NCBI GenBank assembly: GCA_963281255.1
Contig: OY725506.1
Location: forward strand, 1,345,001 to 1,409,000
Origin: Aphrocallistes beatrix
Lineage: Eukaryota > Porifera > Hexactinellida > Sceptrulophora > Aphrocallistidae
Direction: 5' to 3'
Length of the DNA: 64,000 nt
Part shown: positions 53,775-64,000 of the stretch, piece after piece
How the letters are laid out: each line of letters opens with the position of its first letter
Numbering within the stretch: position 1 is the stretch's first letter
Made by a program: the position numbers and the translations under genes
The notes under the pieces: model-generated
What the model was told of the DNA's origin: nothing
Database searches by the model: none
Seen by the model: only the letters and a program-made list of their open reading frames with translations

Positions 53775-56350
53775 ATGGACTTGACAACATATCAAGAATA
53801 TCTCAATTATCTAACAACTCATCAATATCCAAACCGAGTTCATGATGTTAACAAACTTCGAGAAAAGAATTTGAAAAAATCTTTCAGGCAAATGTGTAAA
53901 AAATTTCGAATTTGTCATGACGGCAAACTCATGCATTGCAAATTTGATAAATCTAATGAAATTTTACGGGTTGTTCCTCTGAGAAATGATTATTTGAAAA
54001 TTCTCAAATCTTTGCATGAAGATAAAGCAGGAGGTGGACACTATGGTATCACTGCAACTTTCAACAAGATTGCTGAGAGATATTGGTGGCCAAGGATTTC
54101 ATTAGATGTGAAAGATTTTTGCAAGAATTGTGATGAATGCCAAAGTCAAAACCCAATCAAAAAGAGTCCTTCAGAGCTGCATCCAATTCCGATACCAGAC
54201 CGTATATTTGGGATGTGGGGAATAGACCTTGTTGGTCCACTTCATCTCACTGAAGATGGTAACCAATATACCGGGTGGTCCAAAATAATGGAAACCCTCA
54301 GGGATATTACTCTTATGTATTCATTTTTTGATGGAAATCAATGAAAATTCACTAACATGTTTATCATATGTTATTATCATAGTGTATATACTTTGAGAAT
54401 CCTAGGAATATGTTAAGTATAATTTCATAACATGTGTTCGAGATGACCACCTTGGGCGTTGATGCATTTGTTCAATCTGATAGTGAAGTTCTGCATAACG
54501 TCTTTAAGTACTTTTATTTGTATCGTCCCAATCTCTTTCCTGATTTTTTGTTTTAGTTGTCGCAGGTCTTTGGGCTTCTCCTGGTACACTCTATCCTTCA
54601 AATAGTCCCACAGATAGAAATCTATTCTTCTGTCCCAAACTTATGCCCAAATTCAGCCATTATTTTTGCATAGCTCCTACTCTCAAAATATATCTGGACA
54701 CACCATGCACGCTGCTCAGGAGTCCAGTTCTGAGGCCCTGGGCGTGTAAGGGTAGCATCTAACATGTTCTAAAAGCATTTTGGATTAGAATTTAAAATAA
54801 AGCAAGGGAGGCCCAAAGAAAGATTGGGTTTCCATTTTTTTGGATCACCCGGTATGATTGTATGCACCGAATATACAACAAGATGGGTAGAGGCTGGAGG
54901 GATTCCTGGAAAATCAGCTACTACTGTTACAAATGGAATATTTGAATTGATTATTACAAGATATGGATGCCCTGAAAGCATATTAACAGATCAAGGTCCA
55001 GAGTTTGTAAACGAAATGAATCTTATAATGTGCAAAGAATTCTCTATTAAGCGTCGTCTTTGTAGCCCTTATCACCCTCAGACAAATGGATTGACAGAAC
55101 GATGCAACCAAACGCTGATAAATGTACTTACGAAGTACGTCAATTCTCAGAAAAATAATTGGGATAAACTAATAAAGTGGGCACTCATGTCGTATCGAGC
55201 GAATAAGCAAGCATCTACTAAATATTCCCCATTTTTTCTTCTAGTTGGAAAGCAAATACGTTTACCAATTGAAAATGATATAGATCCACTGGATAATACA
55301 CACGAATCTGAATATGGAATAGAGGAAGAAATTGATCAGCGTTTACAATCACTCTTGCAAAAAGAATCTGCGAATGCAAACTCCAAATTAAACCTCCAAT
55401 CAGCACAAAACAAACAAAAAGAACAATACGATGCTAAACATGCATCCCTCACTTACCAAGTGGGAGATATCGTTTGGTACAAGAATCGTCGCAAATCGCA
55501 GAGAAAGGGAGGAAAATTAGAGTTTAACTGGGTTGGTACAAGAGAAATAGAGACAAATTTAGGGAATGGTGCATATAAGCTAAAAGGTATCAAAAGAACT
55601 TACAATGCTACACAATTAAAGCCATCATCTAGAACTGGGAAGAACACGGAGCAAAATGAAATTCTCGAATCAGATCATAAAAGATTCAAGCTTGATAGCG
55701 AAGATACACTTGAGCATCACAAAGCAACCATTGAAACTTGGAACTCTTCTTTTATGGCAGTTTCTAACAAAGCAGAAGAAGATCCGGAAGCTGTTCTTTT
55801 TGTTAAGGAGAGTAAATCTCCAATCAACTACCTGTTCCTCCCTCCCGATGAGAAATGGCAGAAGGAAATATGCAATGAATTAGCTATACCTTTCAAAAAA
55901 GTTTCATCTCTGCAGGGAAGGACTAATTACCCGATATTTACACCACACGCTAATCCTACAAGAGTGAAACTAATTGAAGGCGATGGTAACTGCCTCTTTA
56001 GAGCATTGGGATATGTTGTAAGTGGAAGCGAAGACTGCCATATGCAAATTCGAGATTCAATATGTAACCTTATTGAAGAAAAAGGCGATGTTGATTATCT
56101 AAAGCGAACAAAAATGAGACAAGACAAAGTTTGGGGTACAACAGGTGAAATATTTGCAGCATCAGAGTTATTTCAAATCCCAATATTTACATACCATAAA
56201 GTTGGGAATCGCTTTACATGGAGTCAACATAGAGGTCCAAAAGTAACCAAAAATCACAATTATAAGCATGCAATATTTTTAGAAAATAGATCTGGAATTC
56301 ACTTCAATGTGGTTCAAAGGATTGGAAAAACATATATATTAGCTCAATAA
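53775..56350 (+). pseudogene. Integrase-OTU protease gene (Ginger-like), split by a TA-flanked insertion
   Basis: The ATG at 53775 is chosen; the frame opens earlier at TTG. The first part has an H2C2 zinc-binding segment (LHEDKAGGGHYG to CKNCDECQ) and the first catalytic Asp (MWGIDLVGP). A 582-bp element interrupts it at 54271. The rest gives the second Asp (ILTDQGPEF), the Glu (TNGLTERCNQTL), a chromatin- or DNA-binding-like linker, and a C-terminal OTU cysteine protease with DGNCLFRAL (Cys) and GIHFNVV (His). Removing the element and one TA leaves 1992 bp, exactly in frame, for 663 residues. There is no reverse transcriptase, gag or LTR, which fits Ginger-type DNA transposons or a domesticated integrase gene. 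The element's own terminal repeats were not found. Confidence 0.8.
54271..54852 (-). mobile_element. Tc1/mariner-type deletion derivative inside the integrase-OTU gene
   Basis: TA on both sides (54269-54270 and 54853-54854). Terminal inverted repeats CCGGGTGGTCCAAAATAATG and CCGGGTGATCCAAAAAAATG. The minus strand keeps both ends of a transposase: helix-turn-helix text PGPQNWTPEQRAWCVQIYFE at 54680-54745 and C-terminal text LWDYLKDRVYQEKPKDLRQL at about 54550-54610, with the catalytic centre deleted. It is therefore non-autonomous. Confidence 0.85.
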
Positions 56351-56689
56351 ATAGACAATTAGAAGATTCAGTTGAATAATTGGGATCACTTAGGATATGC
56401 TTGAAAAGTAGTTTTTTTGTAATTCATTCACATGTAGTATTCTATTTATCACTCATATTTCTAGTTTGAAAGTGTCGAATTATAACAACAAGCGCGATTC
56501 GCTTCGCTAATATAGCCGGGGGATATTCTATTTCATAATAAAATAGCCGGGGGATATTTTATTTCATAATAATATATCCGGAGGATATTCTATTATGGGA
56601 CCTAAAATATTATATGACACCTGCGCCATTGAGGTGTTCTGGGTGTCTGGACACCCACTGCCTGTCCATTTATCTAATTGTACTGTATA
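56351..56689. repeat. Non-coding with a tandem repeat at 56510-56600
   Basis: Three imperfect copies of about 37 bp start with AGCCGGGGGATATTCTATTT. A degraded module end (ACAAGCGCGATTCGCTTCGC) precedes them at about 56489. GGACACCCACTG phrases occur on both sides of the small MITE that follows. Confidence 0.55.
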
Positions 56690-56773
56690 TAGTCGACTCC
56701 GCCTAATTGGGACACATCGGACCCTGAATTTTGTCTCGATTAATCGGAGTTCCCAATTAAGCGGAGTCAACTG
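56690..56773. mobile_element. Very short TA-flanked MITE
   Basis: 84 bp with ends TAGTCGACTCCGCCTAATT on the left and CAGTTGACTCCGCTTAATT read inward from the right, flanked by TA. Same family as 52760-52923, with the first base mutated on the left. Confidence 0.75.
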
Positions 56774-57249
56774 TATATCCATCCCTACATGGACACCCAC
56801 TTTCAGACAAATCCCTCTTAGGACACCCACTGTCCATCCAACTTAGCGCCGGCCATGATCATAGTAAACTATTACTCGATAATCTTTTACTTTGCAGATT
56901 AGATCTCTCGTAGAACAATTTTCAATAATAAAAATTATTCCTTGTTGCCTACGACGCACCCTCTACATATGCAGATAAAAATAAAAGATAAACGAGAAAA
57001 CATTATAGACGGCGAAGGTCGGGGAGCTCCCTCCCTGTGTTTACTGAAATATATGCTTTATTGAAATTCATATATAATTATCAGTATTGATATTGCTATG
57101 TATCAGCCCCTTGGGGATAGGACCCGTTCGCTGTCTATGACATTCTCCGAGATGTTTTAAAGATTTGCCACAATATAATAATTCGGATACAATTGTCAGA
57201 TGGAACAAATACAATTTGCTAGTATTAATTGAAAGCAAATATACTTACC

Positions 57250-57345
57250 TTTTAGATCTTGCAAATTCCTGACAAGGTACTTCTCTTTCTCCTCAATCTC
57301 ATACTTCGAGCTAGGAGTCTCCTTTGTTAAGCAATATTCTTCCTT
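57250..57345 (-). other. Possible coding exon with a splice donor
   Basis: The minus strand is open for EEYCLTKETPSSKYEIEEKE, then KYLVRNLQDLK, ending at a strong donor AAAAG|GTAAGTAT near 57250. The Glu/Lys-rich text could be helical. No acceptor of good quality was found and no family is recognised, so this is tentative. Confidence 0.25.
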
Positions 57346-57985
57346 TTACTCCAGAGAACGGAGTCCGTTTATTTTGGATATCGACGAACAATTAAGAGGA
57401 CACCATGAAAGGCAATATGGTTTAGCTCCAGTCCCCACTTTTGGTTTTATATGTATCCCCTTCAACAGGATCCTTTGGATGGAGAACGGGAATCGAAACG
57501 TCGGTCAAATGTCTCTTCTGAGTTCTTGCATCTTAAAATGGAAAGTGATCTGCTGCAGAGAAGGATTATGAAGGCTAAATATTTGTGATAGAGAATATGG
57601 GGAAACAATTTCACATAATATATTCTCATTGATTAAGCTAGTGATAAAATCATCATTAAAAGTTGTGGTTCATTATAATAATCGTCCTCTAGTGCATCCC
57701 TAGTCCAGATTGTCCAACTAGATGGCAGGCCTTATATAGAGTAGGCTATGATGAAGCGTAATAATAGACACTAAGTTGGATTAATTCCTTGAAATTAAAT
57801 GTATAAAGTGTATGACTGTAATTATGCTCGCCCGTCGTTATAATATACAAAGAAGGTCGTGTGTCGGTTCAATCCTGTGTACATTACAACCAGACAAATA
57901 TCCACAACTATTACAACGATATTGCAACAGAAAGGATAAACCAGGTAGTTGATTATTTGACCTATTTTGCATGAACAGTCTAGTC

Positions 57986-59700
57986 TAGGGTTGCCAGACG
58001 TCAGGGTTTGACCCGGACAGTCCGGGTTTCGAGCCATTTGTCCGGAGTCCGGGAATGGGATGAATTTGTCCGGGTTTGGAGAATTTTGAGTCCTGTCCGA
58101 CTACTCACTACTCAGGACTGTCAATATATTCTATCCATATCTAAGTTATTTAGTTAGCTATTGCTCTGCTGCAAATGTGTCACTCTCTAATATTTGAAGA
58201 AAGAGTGCAAGTTTGTGGAATTTGGATTATTACTGATTTGTAATGCTACCATAGTGTACGTATACTACTGAATACTGACCCTAACTGCCTAACATGTTTC
58301 GTAATGAGTATACGTACTTAGAATCTTCTTTTTGTTTCTGTGTTCAATGGCTTCAACGATGAATTATGATATGTAGATATGTAGTCACGTGGGTCAAGGG
58401 TCATTTTATGTGTCTTTGCAGCTCTGGTTTACAGTGAATTACCTACATTCAAATTGTTATTTCAAATTTTATTCTCTGAGATTTTAGTTTACCCGCAATA
58501 ACTAATAGACGAAATCTAATTTATAATTTCATGTCCGGGTTTGGCCGGGGGCGCTGCATTAGTGCGAATTTGGAGAGTTGGCATTAGTTCTACTCGATTT
58601 TTTAGAGAGTTGGCATTAGTTCTACGGAGTTTTAGAGAGTTGGCATTAGTTCTACTCTACTTTTGAGAGGGTTGTCATTAGTTCTACTCGCGTTTTGGAG
58701 GGTTGGCATTAGTTCTACTCGCGTTTTGGAGGGTTGGCATTAGTTTTACTCTATTTTATAGAGAGTAGACATTCGTTAACGGAAATATGGTTGCGGAGAA
58801 AATAATCGCAGAAAGTGAAAGTAGGAATTTTAAGTTTGAAACAGTGTCAAATTGACCGTGAAAGTGGCATTTTAATTTCGTGAGGTTTGGAAGCATAACA
58901 ATGAGTAAAAATCAAGAATTGATCATTTAGAACTAATGCCAACTCTCCCAAAATTCGAGTAGAACTAATAACAACCCTCTCAAAAGTAGAGTAGAACTAA
59001 TGACAACTCTCCAAAGTAGAGTAGAACTAATGCCAACTCTCCATAAATCGAGTAGAACTAATGCCAACTCTCCATAAATCGAGTAGAACTAATGCCAACT
59101 CTCCATAAATTGAGTAGAACTAATGGCAACTCTCCAAATTCGCACTAATGCCAACTCTAGAAATTCGCACTAATGCATGCACCTCTATAAATTATATTTC
59201 GTCTATTAGTTATTGCGGGTAAACTAAAATCTCAGAGAATAAAATTTGAAATAACAATTTGAATGTAGGTAATTCACTGTAAACCAGAGCTGCAAAGACA
59301 CATAAAATGATCCTTGATCCACGTGACTACATATCTACATATCATAATTCATCGTTGAAGCCATTGAACACAGAAACAAAAAGAAGATTCCAAGTATACT
59401 CATTACGAAACATGTAGGCAGTTAGGGTCAGTATTCAGTAGTATACGTACACTATGGTAGCATTACAAATCAGTAATAATCCAAATTCCACAAACTTGCA
59501 CTCTTTCTTCAAATATTAGAGAGTGACACATTTGCAGCAGAGCAATATCTAACTAAATAACTTAGATATGGATAGAATATATTGACAGTCCTGAGTAGTG
59601 AGTAGTCGGACAGGACTCAAAATTCTCCAAACCCGGACAAATTCATCCCATTCCCGGACTCCGGACAAATGGCTCGAAACCCGGACGTCTGGCAACCCTA
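57986..59700. mobile_element. hAT-type foldback element, 1715 bp
   Basis: The terminal inverted repeats are perfect through TAGGGTTGCCAGACGTC. Arms of about 510-560 bp (57986-58546 and 59186-59700) are inverted copies with GTCCGGGTTT boxes near the ends. The flanks are CYP4-unit flank text, and about 45 bp of that text (as at 43310-43350) is missing at the insertion site, so no target duplication is visible. Another foldback (58547-59185) forms the centre. Non-coding. Confidence 0.8.
58547..59185. mobile_element. Foldback element, family A, copy 3
   Basis: Left end GCTGCATTAGTGCGAATTTG; right end, read inward, GAGGTGCATGCATTAGTGCG. The arms hold six to seven copies each of a motif like GTTGGCATTAGTTCTACTC. 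The centre contains AGTTTGAAA and ATTTCGTGAGG, shared with copy 2 (6814-7436), although the arm motif is entirely different. Non-coding. Confidence 0.75.
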
Positions 59701-59759
59701 TCCCTGAAGAGTGAGCTTGTTCATTTCACACATGGTTAGTAAAAATGCATGGAATGTTA

Positions 59760-60090
59760 TTAAATATATTTGGGGAGCTAATGGGGAGCTAATTAAAGAT
59801 ATTTGGGGAGTTCATATTACATTTTATTGACCTGAAATCTACCGGTTTGGAGTTATTGATGAAAACTGTTGGGACCAATTATAATTATAAGTACGAAGAT
59901 CTTAACTGCTTTGACCAATATCTCCGAACCGGTAGATTTCAAGTCATTAAAATGCATTATTAGCTGATATAAACCCGCCCCCAAATATTTCAAATATAAA
60001 GTTGCAAGTAATTTGCGCATCAGAAGTACGCATTTTGCAATTTTAAGCCTAAAACCGGACAAATCCCATTCTAAACCTGCACTTGGGGAA
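59760..60090. repeat. Inverted-repeat block related to 38836-39150
   Basis: Shares CCTGAAATCTACCGGTT and CAGAAGTACGC with the block upstream of the intact CYP4-like gene. A tandem GGGGAGCTAAT(T) precedes it. 60091-60332 shows no recognisable feature except a GGACATACATACACACATAC run near 60272. Confidence 0.5.
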
Positions 60091-60332
60091 GCCTACCTTG
60101 AAATATCATACATTAGTCGTTGAGATCTTATAGCTTTAAACAAAATATGAATATATACTTAAACCGAAGTGATGAAATTTTGCGAAAAACTATTGATTTT
60201 GCACACTTACACCATCCTGCATCCGAAATTTGGGAAAAATCAGACTGTTAGATTTCGCAGTAGCGCACGTACGGACATACATACACACATACAAGCATAC
60301 CTACGGACGGGTGAGATACTGAATTCATGATG

Positions 60333-61162
60333 CGAGGGTCAGGCCAAAAGTTTTGTCGTACAAAAAACTATTAAACATATCTAATTAAAATTTTCATAGC
60401 TTTTCAAAATATTGTCCACAAGATTCTTTGCAAAATTTCATGCGATGAAACCAATTATCGAAGGAGTTATACCATTTTTCCTGTGGTATGGTCCAAAGGG
60501 CCTCTTCAAATATCAGTCGGGCCTCTTCGGGACTGTCAAACTTTATCCCAGATCATCCTCCGTTAAACTTCTTCAACATAAATTTGAACCATTCGACCCT
60601 AGCCTCCATCTGGAAATTTGTCAGGTGATATGGGATCCAACGTGTTGCGAGCTTCCTGACATGGTATTAATCGCTGCTTTTCCGATCTTTAGACTCTCAG
60701 CAATCTGCTCAAAAGTAATTTAGGCATCATCTTTGATCAACGACTCCACTATTGCAATTGTCTCTGTGGTGACGGCAGTTGGAGGCCTTCCTGACCGAGG
60801 CTCATCTCCTAGAGATGTTCTCTCCTTCTGGAATTCGAGACCAACGCTCAACTGTGCGCTTAGACGGGGCTATATCTCCGAAAGCTTCTTGCAAATTTTC
60901 ATATCTCTGCTCCACCGATACCTTCCACATGAAGTCATAGAACATCATAACTGTAAAATCTCTTCTTTTAAGCTCCATTTTGAATATCAAAATTGTATAA
61001 GTGACGAATAGATAGAATAGCGGTACTCTGGTAATAAGCTTAGTATTGAGCTCAAATTCTCAGCATAATCCTTATACATAATAACTAAGAACATAATATC
61101 AAGTTAATGACACTTTAGATTCAGTAACATTCGCGACGACAAAACTTTTGGACTGACCCCCG
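60333..61162 (-). mobile_element. Decayed mariner element
   Basis: Terminal inverted repeats CGAGGGTCAGGCCAAAAG and CGGGGGTCAGTCCAAAAG, about 28 bp each. The right flank has TA; the left flank has TG, probably a mutated TA. The interior encodes a broken transposase on the minus strand. Confidence 0.85.
60412..60990 (-). pseudogene. Mariner transposase, broken and shortened
   Basis: The N-terminal helix-turn-helix text MELKRRDFTVMMFYDFMWK, then FGDIAPSKRTVERW, matches Mos-type mariners. Later segments are in other frames (PEEARLIFEEALW-like and an ILCGQYFEK-like tail near 60412). The span is far shorter than the roughly 1 kb a full gene needs, so internal deletions are present. Confidence 0.75.
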
Positions 61163-61741
61163 TATCATATTTGCTAATGAGGATTCTGTCTGCTCATCAA
61201 ACAGAATAATATCTTATAAAGAATCATCTCTCAATTTGCATTTCACTCCTTCAGGCGATGATAGAGCATATTTCCTTTCTGAACCGATTATCTGTTTCAC
61301 TCAACACTAGATATAGTTTGATGGTTGAGATTTCACAGCAACAGGCCAAAGGTTTTATGTCGTAGAGCGAACAATGAAATTCGAGGCTATTCAGATTTGA
61401 GTGTGGATTACAAAGTTAATGTTTCGTTTTTGGCTCAAATATCTACTAGTATAATCATGATCTGGCACATAAAAGACTAGAGTTGGAGAAATATAGATGC
61501 TAGTACAATAATTAAAATCGGTATAAGAATGTATAATAACATTCCATGCATTATTACCATGTGCGAATGAACCAATTCACTCTTTAGGGATGTGGATTTG
61601 CACCTTCTATTTATTCTGAATTTAATCTATGACTAGACGGTCCGTGCAAGAGAGGCAAAGTAACCAACTGCAAAGTCTTGTACATTAGGCTTACAATCCC
61701 TGGATTTATTTCTCAATCCCAAGCTCTGCTTTTCAATCCTG
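61163..61741. other. Intergenic; CYP4 upstream-flank repeat at 61450-61675
   Basis: 61163-61430 has no recognised feature. 61450-61675 repeats the flank block seen at 63535 and 35270 (GAGTTGGAGAAATATAGATG and others) without a gene after it. Confidence 0.5.
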
Positions 61742-61868
61742 GAATAATAATAATAATAATAACAATAACAATAATAATAATAATAATAATAATCATAATA
61801 ATAATAATAATCATAATCATAATAATAATAATCATAATCATAATAATCATCATCATAATCATAATAAT
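61742..61868. repeat. (AAT)n / (AATCAT)n microsatellite
   Basis: Nearly uninterrupted AAT units with CAT interruptions. It sits directly before the start of a module at 61869. Confidence 0.95.
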
Positions 61869-62428
61869 CCTTACTATTAAAACTCGATTAATGTATATTT
61901 ATTTATTTATATATATATATATATTTCTCTGTAACGAATTGATTGAAGAAACTGCCGGGCACAGAAAGCTGATTTTTGGCATGTGGGAGTCTTTTGGCTA
62001 TGGCTCCAGTAAGTTCTGAGCTCAGACGAAAATGTCGACTCATCATGGAATTATGACGTCATTGTCACATTTTTAAAAGTTAAGCAACACAGTTATTCGG
62101 GCATAACTCCGCCATTATAGGAGATAGAAGGCTGAGATTTTAATTGAATCTGTATCCTAACACGTCTCACATATGATGCAACTATCATCAAAAAATGATG
62201 ACTCATCACTTTGCTATGACGTCATCATTACTCATCAAAATTTGACAAATTTGACAAATTTGGTGTTTTTTCGAGTGATATCGATTTTAAAACTAAGATG
62301 GACATAGTATTTAGAGATGATATATCCCGTTTAATTAACCAATGTCACCTCCAGGCGACCGAAGGGAGCCTCCGGCGGACACAAAGTGTCCGCCAGCCGC
62401 ACAGCGCAAGCAAGCGAAGCGCGCTTGT
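61869..62428 (+). repeat. Hairpin-ended module, tandem copy 1
   Basis: Full 560-bp copy from CCTTACTATTAAAACTCGAT to GCGAAGCGCGCTTG. It includes a perfect hairpin with 9-bp stem GGCGGACAC and loop AAA, followed by GCGCAAGCAAGCGAAGCGC-type text. A short (AAT)n joins it to the next copy. Confidence 0.85.
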
Positions 62429-62440
62429 AATAATAATAAT

Positions 62441-62999
62441 CCTTACTATTAAAACTCGATTAATGTGTATGTGTATATACTATATATACGTATATATATA
62501 TATATCTGTAACGAATTGATTGAAGAAACTGCCAGGTACAGAAAGATGATTTTTGGCATCTGGGAGTCTTTTGGCTATGGCTCCACTAAGTTCTGACCTC
62601 AGACGAAAATGTCGACTCATCATGGAATTATGACGTAATTGTCACATTTTTAAAGTTATGCAATACAGTTATTCGAGCATAACTCAGCCATTATAGGAGA
62701 TAGAAAACTGAAATTTTAATAGAATCTGTATACTAACATACCTCACATATGATGCAACTATCATCAAAAAATGAATACTCATCACTTTGTTATGACGTAA
62801 TCATTACTCATCTAAATTTTAAAAATTGGTAAATTTGGTGATTTTTCGTGCAATATCGATTATAACAGTAGGACAGAAGTATTTGGAGATGATATTTCCC
62901 TTATAATTAATCACTGTGACCCTAGGTGCCCAAAGGGCGCATCCGGCGGACACAAAGTGTCCGCCAGCCGCGCAGCGCAAACAAGCGAAACGTGCTTGT
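62441..62999 (+). repeat. Hairpin-ended module, tandem copy 2
   Basis: Second full copy, same start, body, GGCGGACAC hairpin and end (AACGTGCTTG, slightly mutated). It is followed by a long (AAT)n, as though the microsatellite were part of, or the target of, the element. Confidence 0.85.
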
Positions 63000-63110
<111 letters not shown>

Positions 63111-63189
63111 GTTGCAACCGAATAGTTCAATATTCAGTTAGACCAAATACTATTTGTCAAATAGTTGATATTCGGTTGGGACCAGGATG

Positions 63190-63475
63190 TCAGTATTCAT
63201 ATTCGTATTCGGTTAAAGTAACCAAATATTATCAGTATTCGTATTCGGTTGGAATAACCGAATATTATCAGTATTCATATTCGGTTAGAATAACTGAATA
63301 TTATCAGTATTCATATTCGGTTAGAATAACTGAATATTATCAGTATTCATATTCGGTTGGAATAACTGAATATTATCAGTATTCGTATTCGGTTGGAATA
63401 AAGGAATATTATCAGTATTCGTATTCAGTTGGAGTAAAGGAATATTATCAGTATTCGTATTCAGTTAGGGAACTA
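63190..63475. repeat. 36-bp minisatellite, in-frame
   Basis: Seven to eight copies of a 36-bp unit containing TATTATCAGTATTC and TATTCGGTTGGAATA. Because 36 is a multiple of three, one frame reads YYQYSYSVGITE over and over for about 100 residues. There is no start context or flanking domain, so a protein is doubtful. Confidence 0.9.
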
Positions 63476-63534
63476 TTCATGAATTCTGACGTTCGGTTCA
63501 ATCGGTTTCAACCTTGAATAATAATAATCTACTA

Positions 63535-63933
63535 GTATAATCATGATCTGGCACATAAAAGACTAGAGTTGGAGAAATATAGACGCTAGTGCAATAATTA
63601 AAAACGGTATAAGAATGTATGATCACATTCCATGCATTTTTACCATGTATGAAATGAACCAGCTCACTCTTCAGGGATGTGGATTTGTACTTTCCAATTT
63701 ATTCTGAATTTAACCTATGATTAGACGGTTCATGCAAAAGAGGTAAAATAACCAACTGCCTGGTTTATCTTTTCAGTTGCAATCTCGTTGTAATAGTTGC
63801 AAATATGTGTCCAGTTGTAACATACAGGATTGAATGACACGCGACATTCTCACCATGTATATATTCTAGTTTCAAGGAATGTATGCTATTTATTGTATAT
63901 TATTAATCTTTATGAACTCCTTTCTACTTGAAA
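63535..63933 (+). repeat. 5' flank of the next CYP4-like gene copy
   Basis: Carries the flank block that recurs at 35270, 43200 (reverse) and 61450, then runs into 'ATGAACTCCTTTCTACTTG', the text also found right before the intact gene at 39321. It probably contains the promoter of the gene that starts at 63934. Confidence 0.6.
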
Positions 63934-64000
63934 ATGCTAACCAGAATAGTAACGGATATACAACAGTATATGAACATATACTCGGTGATTGCTACCTTGA
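63934..64000 (+). CDS. CYP4-like cytochrome P450, 5' end only (runs off the window)
   Basis: The ATG at 63934 starts MLTRIVTDIQQYMNIYSVIATL, identical to the first 22 residues of the intact gene at 39321 except Met for Val at position 13. Only the N-terminal membrane anchor region lies inside the window, so whether this copy is whole cannot be told. Confidence 0.8.
   Translation, partial: MLTRIVTDIQQYMNIYSVIATL

Noticed and set aside
57850..57880. tRNA-like B-box text (GGTTCAATCC)
   Set aside because: No matching A box or cloverleaf could be drawn around it.
61163..61430. Possible coding exon after the mariner
   Set aside because: A short open stretch exists but has no splice sites or recognisable family.

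Overview
The window is nuclear DNA of an animal. It is AT-rich and contains spliced introns with GT/AG ends, animal-type gene families (mitochondrial-clan and CYP4-like P450s, fumarylacetoacetase, type I inositol-polyphosphate 5-phosphatase) and many eukaryotic transposons. The species cannot be fixed from the sequence. The many intronless genes, the lineage-specific seven-pass membrane proteins and the HIRAN-like fragment fit an early-branching marine invertebrate (a sponge, for example), but that is inference. Repeats, duplications and broken gene copies make up most of the window.

Layout. 0.5-1.6 kb: an unrecognised multi-pass membrane protein. 2.9-23 kb: an array of about 5.6-kb units. 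Each has an intact, intronless mitochondrial-clan P450 on the + strand (2904, 8518, 14095, 21582). The first three are followed by a 5'-truncated P450 pseudogene on the - strand (5083-6138, 12366-13101, 17663-18434), so gene, spacer and pseudogene form an imperfect inverted repeat. A 1346-bp Tc1/mariner-type element with an intact transposase (19809-21154) and a 1.1-kb foldback (18613-19707) sit between units 3 and 4. 23-26.4 kb: small elements, a foldback and a P450 tail fragment. 26.4-29.3 kb: the last three exons of fumarylacetoacetase (+), converging on an intronless INPP5A-like phosphatase (-). 29.5-35 kb: a HIRAN-like fragment, repeats and a second unrecognised membrane protein (32051-33016). 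36.7-45.5 kb: a CYP4-like cluster with one intact gene (39321-40844) and several pseudogenes, twice arranged head-on around the 3' end of a LINE; the next copy starts at 63934 and runs off the window. 45.5-52.2 kb: a foldback and a decayed Ty3/gypsy retrotransposon carrying two nested hAT-type insertions. 53.7-56.4 kb: an integrase-plus-OTU-protease gene of the kind seen in Ginger-like transposons, split by a TA-flanked insertion whose exact removal keeps the frame. 57-64 kb: a 1.7-kb hAT-type foldback with another foldback inside it, a decayed mariner, two copies of a hairpin-ended, microsatellite-flanked repeat, long (AAT)n and a 36-bp minisatellite.

Main ideas. (1) The P450 arrays expand as inverted gene/pseudogene pairs that could make hairpin or antisense RNA against their own intact genes. 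(2) Differences among the four P450 paralogues gather where substrate-recognition sites 5 and 6 should lie. (3) A foldback family shares ends and core but carries arm repeats of a different sequence in each copy. (4) Several insertions are proven inside the window by target-site duplications, paralogous empty sites or frame arithmetic. Boundaries are read by eye and may be off by a few bases. Family names come from recognised motifs, not from searches.
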